Origin: Streptomyces sp. NBC_00654
GTDB lineage: Bacteria > Actinomycetota > Actinomycetes > Streptomycetales > Streptomycetaceae
Assembly (NCBI RefSeq): GCF_026341775.1
Contig: NZ_JAPEOB010000003.1
Span: 682,001 to 746,000, forward strand
Direction of reading: 5' to 3'
DNA: 64,000 bases
A program made the position numbers and the translations under genes. Positions 54,973 through 62,212 of the stretch are shown one piece after another. The stretch's first letter is position 1; every line of letters begins with the position of its first letter. A model generated the notes under the pieces. It was not told the origin of the DNA, did no database searches, and worked only from the letters and a program-made list of their open reading frames with translations.

Positions 54973-54989
54973 CGTCCCACTGTTGCGCC
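54973..54989. promoter_or_regulatory. Inverted second copy of the WhiJ-module motif
   Basis: CGTCCCACTGTTGCGCC is the exact reverse complement of 53749-53765. The two 17-nt copies bracket the XRE and DUF397 genes. The rest of the 312-bp spacer up to the next gene has no coding stretch but holds a large GC hairpin at 55116-55157. Confidence 0.7.
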
Positions 54990-55115
54990 GCACGCTCCGG
55001 TGACGCTACCGTCACCCTGCGTCGCCGATACGGCCGAGTTCACCGCTGAGCCGCGCCGGTCGGCAACGTAACTACGCCTGCCCGCACGCTCTTTGAGCGC
55101 GACACACCTCAAGCC

Positions 55116-55157
55116 GCCCCCGCCCCGCTGTTCGTCACACAACCCCGGGGCGGGGGC
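55116..55157. terminator. 12-bp GC hairpin upstream of a hypothetical gene
   Basis: GCCCCCGCCCCG and its exact complement flank an 18-nt loop that contains TTCGTCACACAA. It ends 52 nt before the next start codon, so it may be a terminator for the upstream unit or part of the leader. Confidence 0.5.
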
Positions 55158-55209
55158 TCTCCGGCACCGCACCGAAACCACCCCACACGCTGCGATCGGA
55201 CGGTCGACC

Positions 55210-55620
55210 ATGCGTACGTCACCCCACACCCCACCCATCGAGGCCCGCGTCGAACACGGCTTCCGGCTCGAAGTGCTCCGGTACGGGCCCGCGAACGGCT
55301 TCGCACCCCGACCGGTCGACCTCCGCGTCCTGACCGGCCCCCGCGAGGCCATCCGCGTGATCCGTGTCCAGCTCCGGGCGAGCCACGTCCTGGGGCTGAC
55401 GCCGCACGAGGCGACGCGGGCCCGATACTGGGCAGACCAGGGCGGCTGGGTTCAGGCCCTCGGCGCACTCCATCGCGGCGAGCCCTGCGGATTCGTTCTG
55501 CGGCTGAGCGAGGGGCGTCACATCGAGTGGAACGTACGCCCGCTGCGCTACCTGGCCTTCACGTCACCTTCGGCCACGGTGGCCGGTGACAAAGCAGGCC
55601 GATGCCGCCCGCCGCATTGA
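55210..55620 (+). CDS. Hypothetical protein
   Basis: A 136-residue protein of unknown family. VEHGFRLEVLRYGPANGFAPRPVDLRVLTGPREAIRVIRVQLRASHVLGLTPHEATRARYWADQGGWVQALGALHRGEPCGFVLRLSEGRHIEWNVRPLRYLAF reads as a compact alpha/beta domain with high third-position GC. The last 20 residues are low complexity. No signal peptide or membrane helix. The ribosome site is weak. Its 3' end overlaps the start of a recombinase-like pseudogene, so the true C-terminus may have been altered by the decay of this region. Confidence 0.65.
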   Translation: MRTSPHTPPIEARVEHGFRLEVLRYGPANGFAPRPVDLRVLTGPREAIRVIRVQLRASHVLGLTPHEATRARYWADQGGWVQALGALHRGEPCGFVLRLSEGRHIEWNVRPLRYLAFTSPSATVAGDKAGRCRPPH

Positions 55621-56003
55621 CCGGGCCTCGTCTGCGAGGCGCGCCACACCCCGTGGAACGACGCCACTGGGCGCCACTTCGTTCTCCACGAGACCGGGGA
55701 GGAACAGGCCCGGCGCCTCCACCCGCTAGAGCGACCGAAGTTCGGCGAACCGCTCGTCCACGCGCGGCCGGGCGACACCGTGCGCATCTCCGAGACGGTC
55801 TGCCTCGAACGCAGCACCGGGCACACCCTCAACGTGCTCGACGTCCTGCACGCCGACCGCCCCGCCCCGCGCATCCACGACGGCGCGTTCTCCGCGATAG
55901 ACCTCACCGCCCGCCCCCGCGCACCGGCGAGCTGCTGCCCACCGTGGAGTCCATGGTGCAGACCCTCGCCGCTGCCTGCGAACTCCAGCGTGACCTCCAG
56001 CTG
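55586..56003 (+). pseudogene. Serine recombinase (resolvase) remnant, frameshifted
   Basis: Three frames each carry a coding-like piece. A GTG-started piece VTKQADAARRIDRASS shifts near 55635 into EARHTPWNDATGRHFVLHETGEEQARRLHPLERPKFGEPLVHARPGDTVRISETVCLERSTGHTLNVLDVLHADRPAPRIHDGAFSAIDLTARPR. It shifts again near 55915 into RTGELLPTVESMVQTLAAACELQRDLQLP. The last two pieces align with the resolvase catalytic fold (RPGDxLxVxxLDRLxR..., ...TGxLxxTxxxxxAxxExxRD). The N-terminal catalytic Ser segment is not seen and the DNA-binding end is missing. The assignment comes from pattern memory and needs a search. Confidence 0.55.
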
Positions 56004-56025
56004 CCCCGTAGTCCCCCCTTTGGTC

Positions 56026-56245
56026 CGTCACGGATTACGGGACACCCCTTGGCGCACCGTCAACCGGGCCCTTGCCCAGGCCAGGGCTCCGGTCGAGCGC
56101 GCCATGGCATGCCTGAAGCCCTGGCAGATCTTCCGCAAATCCCGCATCAGCCCCAAAACGTATGACCGTCATCACCAAAGCCGTCCTCACCCTGGAGAGG
56201 AAACGCGCTGAAATCGCTCACTCATGGTCGGGGTTCCTTTCATGA
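56026..56245 (+). pseudogene. IS5-type transposase C-terminal remnant, frameshifted
   Basis: Reads RTVNRALAQARAPVERAMACLKPWQIFRKSRISPK, then after a frameshift near 56160 continues MTVITKAVLTLERKRAEIAHSWSGFLS and stops. The VERAMxxLKxWxIFRxSRxSP...ITKAVLTLERKR pattern is the conserved end of DDE transposases of IS5-family elements common in Streptomyces. The N-terminal two thirds are absent. It directly abuts the recombinase remnant and lies 48 bp before the NACHT gene. Confidence 0.7.
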
Positions 56246-56293
56246 CTGCCATCTGACCTGCTGTCACTCATCTGCGAATCTCGGGGAAGCACA

Positions 56294-58570
56294 GTGGTGA
56301 CCAACCGTCCACGCTACGCTGACGTGATGATGAAGAGGGGCAGGGCGCCTCGGAGCAGAGTGACGCGGATTTTACGCAGACTCTTCCTGACCGCCGTAGT
56401 GATCTTAAGTATCGTGATGTCCTTGATTTCGTTGCAGCGTGACGGAAACTCTCCTGCGGATGTCATCACCATCCTGGGCTTCCCGGTGGCGGTGATAGGT
56501 GTAACCATCGCTCTTTCCACGCTGACTGGCGCCAAGGCCGACGTCAAGAACTGGGCGGATAAATTAGCCAAGCAGGTCAAGAAGGACGAAGAGCGAACGT
56601 GGACGCAGTTGCTGGGCGGCGATCTGGCGGCGATCGACATTCCCTTTTCCATGTCGGACGCGGCAGGGCGGGCCGTCAGGGCCCCATTTCGCAGCGGCCG
56701 GCTCGACGGGGACGAGCATATCCCTGGGTTAGGGGATTTTTACGGCGGACTGCATCCGCGGAGACTGGCAATAACCGGTGACGCGGGTTCGGGAAAGACG
56801 GTCGCAGCTGTCGGGCTGATACTTGAACTGATCAAGAACAGGACCGGTGACGATCCGGTTCCGCTGCGGCTCTCGCTGGCCGAGTGGGACGGCGCGGAAT
56901 CGCTGGCCGACTGGGTGCGGCGGCATCTTGTGGACGTATACGAATGGCCTGTCCACATGGCCGCACTACTGGTCGACGAGCGGCTTGTCCTGCCCGTCCT
57001 CGACGGCTTGGACGAGATGGACCCGACGGACACCGACGGACGGCCACTGGACACTCCCGCCAGGGCCCTGGCTGCTCTGGAGGAACTCAATGCCCTGCAG
57101 GAAGGCCGTGAGTACGGTCCACTGGTCCTCACCTGCCGCACCGGGCACTACGAGGCACTGGCATCCCACGCCCGGCTGCGGAACGCGGCACGTATCCAGA
57201 TCGACCCCCTCTCCCCTGCGGATGCGGTTCGCTTCCTGACCGGGCACGCGGACGGCCTGGTGGAGGTGCTGGGCCGACCGGACAGCAGCGCCCTGCAGCA
57301 GGCGCTCTCCACTCCCTGGCGCCTCTCGATTGCTGCCGCCGTCTACGCGGACGGCACGGGGCGGAATCCGGCCGAACTGCTTGAACTGCAGCATGCCGCA
57401 GGAATCCAGGATCACCTCATCAGTCACTTCATCACCGTCGCGTCACCTGCACCGCGCGGAAGCCAGCACACACGGCAAGGCGACGGTAGGACCTACAGCC
57501 CGCAGCACGTCCAGGCCTGGCTGGGGCAGTTGGCGTCGCACCTGGCGACAAGAAGTCAGGGCGGAGGCACCGACCTGGCGCTGCAGGACCTCTGGCCCAT
57601 GTCCGGCAGACGGCGGGTGCGGGTGGTCGACGCCGCCGTCACGGCCCTCGCGGTACTGCCCTTCCTCTTTCTTGCGGTTGACGGGGACGGCTGGTTGCCC
57701 GGCTTTGCGGTGGCCTTCGTGGCGGTGTGGGCCGTCACGAATGCTGCCGCTCCGACGGCCGGAGCGCCTGTGATCGCCAACTGGCGCAATCTCCGCACCT
57801 GGGCAGGCATGCGAAAGTTCGGATGGGGCCTACTTTCCGGAATCCTCCTGGGAATTATCATCAGCATGATAGGGATGGGGGACGATATGGCGAGGTCCGG
57901 CGCCTATGAGAGGTACTTGGATGTTTTTAGTAGCTGCGCAAAGAATTTTCCGAACGACGACATCAATGCCTGTGTACAAAGAGAAACCCCCCAGGGATTC
58001 AAAGAGCTTGCCTGGGACGTGAAACACGGGTGGAAGGACGCCGACTTCAAGGAGAGCTTGATGATCGGCATGGCCATCGGTCTCTTTTGCGGGATTCCGC
58101 AGGGCCTGGCCTTCGGGGCCGCTGGCCAGCCGGATCTGCTGGTAAAGCCGCGACAGTTGATGCGAAAGGACATCCGCTACCGGATCATCATGTGCGTACC
58201 ACGTGCGCTCCCGGCTTTCCTGGTCGCGATGTGCATCTACGGGTTCGGAGTGGATCTGCTACCCGTGTACCGGGGCGTGCTGTACGTCGACGACGCGGAC
58301 GGGTCATCGGGCCTCCAGACGAAAGCCGTTCTCGCCATCGCTGCCGCTTCCCTGGTGTTCGGTCTGCTGGCCGCATCCCGGAGGACCGGAGCAAGCCGTC
58401 GCTATTTCGTCTTCCTTCTCTGCTCCCGGCGGAAGCTGCCCTGGCGGCTGGCCATATTCCTCGACTGGGCGTACCGCGCGGGCTTCCTGCGCTATTCCGG
58501 CTCGCTCTATCAGTTCCGCCACCGTGAACTCCAGCAGTGGCTGCAGCGTCACCACGGCCTCAGGCCTTGA
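56294..58570 (+). CDS. Membrane NACHT-family NTPase with four TTA codons
   Basis: A 758-residue STAND-type P-loop protein. Two N-terminal helices (about 30-48 and 56-77) precede a short coiled segment and the NACHT domain: Walker A ITGDAGSGKTVAA (residues 160-172), Walker B LVLPVLDGLDEMDPTD (231-246), and a sensor LVLTCRTGHYEALA. A C-terminal half (about 445-720) has 6-8 helices, ending RHRELQQWLQRHHGLRP. Bacterial NACHT proteins include phage-defence sensors; others are regulators. Leucines 27, 38, 91 and 146 are TTA, so translation should depend on the bldA tRNA. GC content looks lower than in neighbours, and it sits among transposase and recombinase relics, consistent with transfer. GTG start with GGGGAAG upstream. 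Confidence 0.87.
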   Translation: MVTNRPRYADVMMKRGRAPRSRVTRILRRLFLTAVVILSIVMSLISLQRDGNSPADVITILGFPVAVIGVTIALSTLTGAKADVKNWADKLAKQVKKDEERTWTQLLGGDLAAIDIPFSMSDAAGRAVRAPFRSGRLDGDEHIPGLGDFYGGLHPRRLAITGDAGSGKTVAAVGLILELIKNRTGDDPVPLRLSLAEWDGAESLADWVRRHLVDVYEWPVHMAALLVDERLVLPVLDGLDEMDPTDTDGRPLDTPARALAALEELNALQEGREYGPLVLTCRTGHYEALASHARLRNAARIQIDPLSPADAVRFLTGHADGLVEVLGRPDSSALQQALSTPWRLSIAAAVYADGTGRNPAELLELQHAAGIQDHLISHFITVASPAPRGSQHTRQGDGRTYSPQHVQAWLGQLASHLATRSQGGGTDLALQDLWPMSGRRRVRVVDAAVTALAVLPFLFLAVDGDGWLPGFAVAFVAVWAVTNAAAPTAGAPVIANWRNLRTWAGMRKFGWGLLSGILLGIIISMIGMGDDMARSGAYERYLDVFSSCAKNFPNDDINACVQRETPQGFKELAWDVKHGWKDADFKESLMIGMAIGLFCGIPQGLAFGAAGQPDLLVKPRQLMRKDIRYRIIMCVPRALPAFLVAMCIYGFGVDLLPVYRGVLYVDDADGSSGLQTKAVLAIAAASLVFGLLAASRRTGASRRYFVFLLCSRRKLPWRLAIFLDWAYRAGFLRYSGSLYQFRHRELQQWLQRHHGLRP

Positions 58571-58762
58571 GGGATGCCGCGAGGAGAACGGGCCGGTCTG
58601 CCCTGTCGCCGTGGGCGCGCGGCATGACCACCGGAATTACGGCGCCGATACGGTCGGCGACGCATGTGGGCGCCGGAACTACCGCTGCCGTGTCAGTTGG
58701 TGCCAAACCTGTGGCGTGCCATGGTCGTCGGGGAAACACGGCTTGCGGCCGCGCCTCAAGCC

Positions 58763-58856
58763 TAGGGCCCGCAGAACAATAAGCTGTGCATTCCTGCTCT
58801 TGACGCCGCAGGTCATGCACGGTGTTCGACAGCAAGTTGATCCTCTGCGGGCCCTA
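58763..58856. mobile_element. MITE-like 94-bp element with perfect terminal inverted repeats
   Basis: TAGGGCCCGCAGA and TCTGCGGGCCCTA are perfect 13-bp inverted repeats bounding a 68-bp interior without coding capacity. If the outermost TA pairs are read as target-site duplications, the element has 11-bp ends GGGCCCGCAGA flanked by TA, as for IS630/mariner-type non-autonomous elements. Alternatively it is simply a long hairpin. Confidence 0.5.
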
Positions 58857-58899
58857 ACGAGCTCGTGCACGGTAGGGGCGGGTACGGGCGTCCGCGTTC

Positions 58900-58932
58900 G
58901 AAGTACGTCGAGGACGAAAACGTCCGTACTTC
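58900..58932. other. Bulged hairpin near the inverted-repeat element
   Basis: GAAGTAC pairs with GTACTTC and an inner GGACG-AAAA-CGTCC stem-loop is separated from it by a GTCGA bulge on one side. An A4 loop with a one-sided bulge is more like a structured RNA than a simple terminator. Function unknown. Confidence 0.4.
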
Positions 58933-59079
58933 CTCGGCACGTCCACCTGCCACAGCCCGCCGGTACCCACCCATCCCACCCGGGCCGCCAAGCGCGCCAC
59001 GGTCACCGGAGAGAACAGCCCGGGGCGTCGGCCTGGGGCCATGGCCCCACAGCGTCGAAATCGCCCAATCGCCCATGGT

Positions 59080-59480
59080 GCGGGGCATCTTACGAACGAG
59101 ACACCGGACCTGCCACAGGGTTCTCCGCTGCGGGACCGGTCCCCCGCCCTCGACCACGACTTCGACCGGTACGACTACCAGCGGGGTTACGGCAACGGCG
59201 TACAGGAGCAGGCTGCGCGAACTCCTTGTGGACGACGTCTTCGCCGCCCACAAGGCCGAAGAAATGCTCGACCGGACGCTGCTCATGACCCGGCCGGGTG
59301 AAGGGCTGCCCGTCTTCCACGTGGACGCGGCTCCCGAGGACCACCGACGTACCTGGCCGTGTTACGGGGCCAGACCGAAGTGTGCGGCTCGGCGGCCTCG
59401 ACACCAACGGCCCGCCTGCTCACGGACGTTGGCGAGGGGGCTCCGACCTCTCTCGCGGCAGTCGGCGTCTTCGCTTGCGG
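59080..59480 (+). pseudogene. Frameshifted coding remnant of unknown family
   Basis: Three successive frames show G/C-biased third positions and balanced composition: HLTNETPDLPQGSPLRDRSPALDHDFDRYDYQRGYGNGV, then (shift near 59205) RLRELLVDDVFAAHKAEEMLDRTLLMTRPGEGLPVFHVDAAPEDHRR, then (shift near 59352) YLAVLRGQTEVCGSAASTPTARLLTDVGEGAPTSLAAVGVFACG. Together they look like one protein broken by at least two frameshifts. I do not recognise the family. Confidence 0.45.
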
Positions 59481-59895
59481 ATATCGGAGACCTGGCCCTG
59501 AAGAGACGAACCGGCCACGGCCCTCAACCGCCGCGCCTCACTGCCCCGTCCCGCCGGCTGACCGGCGAACCCCTGGCCGCCCACGGCCCGAAAGACCTTG
59601 GAGACCCCCGACCACCGCGCCGGGACACCGCCAGGCCCAAGCAGCTGAATTATCCCGCCCACCGAGCATCCTGACGGACAACGGCGTCGCCTCACCCCAA
59701 CCGAATCGGCGAGGCCAAATTCCCGTTGGGATACGCCCCGAGGGCCACTACCGTGTTGCCCCGACCACGTCGTCCAGGCAAGGACATGCCGTTGTACACC
59801 CTGTGAGACCTCCCGAGCGATGAATCGTCGCGCGTCGCACATCTGCGCCGCGCTCCTTTTTGCTGCGGATTTCTCACTGGAACCGGTGTACTTCT

Positions 59896-60444
59896 GTGCT
59901 CAAAATCTGGGTGGTCATACCCACCTGCCTGCCGCTCGTCCTCCGCCGTTGCCACGCCTGCGGGTCCGAGCGCTTCCGGGCGAACGGCAAGTTTCGCGTG
60001 AACGCGAACCACAAGCTCATCGACGCCTGGCTCCTCGCACTCTGTACGGGCTGCGGGGAAACCACAAAGCTCACGGTCCTGGAGCGGATGAACGTGCGCT
60101 CCGTACGGCCCGAGCTGCTGGACCGACTGCACGGCAACGACCCCGGCCTGGCAGCCGAACTGCTCCAGGATCCGGGCGTACGGCACCGCAATCGCATCGC
60201 CCTCGACTGGGACAACGCCTGGCGGCTCGACACCGGCGGACCGGATCACCTGGACCACGAGGTGATCGACGTCTCGGTCCGCTTCGCGGCCCGGATCCCG
60301 CTCCGGCCGGCGCGGCTGATCGCTGAAGGCTGCGGCCTTTCGCGGGCCGAGGTCGAACGATTGATCACGGAGGGGAAGCTCGTTTCGGCAGTCCGGCTGA
60401 GCGGCAAGCTCTCCGGCGGCTTCACCTTCACGCTCAAGCGCTGA
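59896..60444 (+). CDS. DUF1062 family protein
   Basis: A 182-residue cytosolic protein. IPTCLPLVLRRCHACGSERFRANGKFRVNANHKLIDAWLLALCTGCGETTKLTVLERMNVRSVRPELLDRLHGNDPGLAAELLQD is the DUF1062 signature; CHAC...CTGC forms a probable zinc ribbon. The C-terminal RLIAEGCGLSRAEVERLITEGKLVSAVRLSGKLSGGFTFTLKR looks like an S4-type nucleic-acid-binding segment. The GTG start fits the family's beginning, though no ribosome site is evident. Function unknown. Intact, in contrast to the decayed sequence before it. Confidence 0.87.
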   Translation: MLKIWVVIPTCLPLVLRRCHACGSERFRANGKFRVNANHKLIDAWLLALCTGCGETTKLTVLERMNVRSVRPELLDRLHGNDPGLAAELLQDPGVRHRNRIALDWDNAWRLDTGGPDHLDHEVIDVSVRFAARIPLRPARLIAEGCGLSRAEVERLITEGKLVSAVRLSGKLSGGFTFTLKR

Positions 60445-60446
60445 GC

Positions 60447-60491
60447 CCTGCCCGCGACCAGGGGCCTGTCCGGCACGGTCCGCCGGGCAGG
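60447..60491. terminator. Possible bidirectional terminator after the DUF1062 gene
   Basis: CCTGCCCG and CGGGCAGG are complementary across a 29-nt interior that can also fold. It lies between two convergent genes. The long loop makes it a weak call. Confidence 0.35.
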
Positions 60492-60528
60492 TCTTCCTGG
60501 ACCACTGGGCGAACTCGGCGACCGGCGA

Positions 60529-61020
60529 TCAGTCCCGTCCGTGTCGCACGGATCCGGGCCGCGCCCTCATGACCCACATGTACCCGGCCAGACCTACTGA
60601 TCCGCGCACCACGGCGTCAGCCCACGCTGTCAGGATGCTGCTGCCCCCGGCGTTCCACCCCAGGCTCCACAGGAGGAGCAGACTCAGTGCGCTTGCCACG
60701 AGGACCGCGCTCCCGTACTTGACCGGCGTCGTGCCGTTCCTGCCCAGCCAGGTCCCCAGAATCCCCGCCGGGATCTGCACCATCACATGGAGGCTCACGC
60801 ATGCCAGCGGCACAGCGATGAGGAGGGCGAAGGGAGCATCCGCGGTGGGATCGCCCGGCGGGGTCGCGTAGCCGGCGTCCAGCATCCACAACGGCGGTAC
60901 CAAGAACGTGAGCAGGAGTACGGCTCCGCTCAGATGCATAGCGCCAAGGTGCCGCAGTGCGGAAGGTGAAGCCCGGGTGTTTCGTCCCCCGGCAGTCGGA
61001 CCATCGGTTCGCTCGCCCAT
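60529..61020 (-). CDS. Small four-helix membrane protein
   Basis: A 163-residue integral membrane protein of unknown family. Four hydrophobic helices: about 38-58 (LSGAVLLLTFLVPPLWML), 72-98 (FALLIAVPLACVSLHVMVQIPAGIL), 108-128 (YGSAVLVASALSLLLLWSLGW) and 135-155 (SILTAWADAVVRGSVGLAGYMWV). The ATG has GGGAGAGG just upstream. Longer in-frame starts add a basic stretch without a ribosome site. No function assigned. Confidence 0.8.
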   Translation of the reverse strand: MGERTDGPTAGGRNTRASPSALRHLGAMHLSGAVLLLTFLVPPLWMLDAGYATPPGDPTADAPFALLIAVPLACVSLHVMVQIPAGILGTWLGRNGTTPVKYGSAVLVASALSLLLLWSLGWNAGGSSILTAWADAVVRGSVGLAGYMWVMRARPGSVRHGRD

Positions 61021-61180
61021 ATTCCTCTCCCACCGCCGTATGCGGGCGTAGGTCATGGTAATCAGGCGCTCCCCCGTCCGCGCACGGCGTAGCGCGTCCC
61101 GCACGGGAGCCGTCATGATCCGCCGGACGGGCCCCGGGCCGGTGCCCGTGAGCCTGTCCGAGTCAGCTGCCCTGTCCTGG

Positions 61181-61825
61181 TCAGCCGCCCTGGCCGGCGC
61201 TGCCGATGGGGCCGACCGTCACCGGGGAGCCGGAGCCGTCGGTGACGGGGAGCGTGGCGGCGCCGGGCCAGTCGATGGTGACGGACTTCGTCTCGTCCGG
61301 CGGGGTCACGACCAGGCCCGTGATGCGGATGCCGGAGCCGCCCGTGTCGTTGAGGGGGTAGGTGATGCCGAAGAAGGTGGACTCCCCGCCCTTGAGGGTG
61401 TCCGGGCCGGTCTGCTGACCGGCGCGCTCCGCCGACAACGGTCCCTCGCTGGTCTTCAGGTCGACACCCGCGTACCCGGAGATCGAGCAGTCCCCGCCAC
61501 CGCTGTTCTTGAACTCCACCACGACGGTGCCCTCGGACTCGTCACTGAAGCTCTGGTCCGACGCCGTGATCTCCAGCTCGTCGGTACGGCACTTGCCGAC
61601 CTTGTTGGACACGTTGGAGCCGGTCCCGACAGCCGCGCCCTTCCCGCTGGAGCTCTTGCCGGCGGTGTCCTTCGCGCCGTCCTGATCCGCACCGCCCGAC
61701 GACGACCCGTTGGACGCGGACGACGGGGCGCTCTGCCCCGTGCCGGCATCGCCGCTCTGGCAGGCCGTGAGCGAGAGGCTCGCGGCAACGGCCAGGGCTG
61801 CGAAGGTGATCTTGTAAACGCGCAT
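61181..61825 (-). CDS. DUF4232 lipoprotein
   Basis: A 214-residue lipoprotein precursor. MRVYKITFAALAVAASLSLTACQSG has an n-region, hydrophobic core and lipobox LTAC, so the mature protein is lipid-anchored outside the membrane from Cys22. A long Ser/Gly/Asp linker precedes the DUF4232 domain (CRTDELEITASDQSFSDESEGTVVVEFKNSGGGDCSISGYAGVDLKTSEGPLSAERAGQQ...). GAGGGAAG precedes the ATG. Common in Streptomyces in many copies; function unknown. Confidence 0.9.
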   Translation of the reverse strand: MRVYKITFAALAVAASLSLTACQSGDAGTGQSAPSSASNGSSSGGADQDGAKDTAGKSSSGKGAAVGTGSNVSNKVGKCRTDELEITASDQSFSDESEGTVVVEFKNSGGGDCSISGYAGVDLKTSEGPLSAERAGQQTGPDTLKGGESTFFGITYPLNDTGGSGIRITGLVVTPPDETKSVTIDWPGAATLPVTDGSGSPVTVGPIGSAGQGG

Positions 61826-62212
61826 CGTGACTTCCCTCAGTATCGGCTGGCAGTGTCGGCCGCTCGGTACGGGTCGGTACGAGCGAGCATTTCTGATCAC
61901 CAAGAGCCACCGGGACCGGCCCGCCGTTCCGCCCAACCACCCCCTAGGACATGGCTGTTACACGCACAGTCCGGCAGCGTACGCACCACCGCCTGCCCAC
62001 ACCCGCCCGGAACACGACGCAGGCCAGCCGAGACAACGGTTCCCGCCACCGTTCCGCGTCTTCCTCGCGGCCACCGCCCGCTGGGACAGACCCGTAACCC
62101 GGCGCACCTTGACCACAACCGGCGGCATACCGTCCTCACCCGGCCGCGCCCCCGGCACACGCGATGGGCCGACTCACCGCGTACGCGGAGCTCCTGGTGC
62201 TGGAATGACCCC
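61826..62212. other. 387-bp divergent spacer with an inverted repeat
   Basis: No gene was supported. A nearly perfect inverted repeat, CGCTCGGTAC...GTACGAGCG, lies at 61861-61885, about 36 bp upstream of the DUF4232 lipoprotein start, with a weak minus-strand promoter (TTGGTG, 18 nt, TACCGA) overlapping it. The remainder is C-rich with only shadow frames. Confidence 0.5.

Larger units (their letters stand above)
58571..59895. other. 1.3-kb decayed, largely non-coding region after the NACHT gene
   Basis: No intact gene on either strand. It holds a 94-bp terminal-inverted-repeat element (58763-58856), an ACGAGCTCGT palindrome just after it, an RNA-like hairpin (58900-58932), and a frameshifted coding remnant (59080-59480). 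The rest, 59481-59895, shows only Pro/Arg-rich shadow frames. Confidence 0.6.

Noticed and set aside
54973..55010. attL/attR pair formed by the 17-nt motif around the WhiJ-like genes
   Set aside because: The two copies are inverted, not direct, no integrase lies between them and no tRNA is present, so an operator is more plausible.
58571..58835. Antisense gene downstream of the NACHT gene
   Set aside because: The minus-strand frame is Arg/Ala/Pro-rich, lies over the inverted-repeat element and matches nothing recognised.
59692..60258. Minus-strand gene opposite the DUF1062 gene
   Set aside because: It is the antisense shadow of a clearly recognised family on the plus strand.
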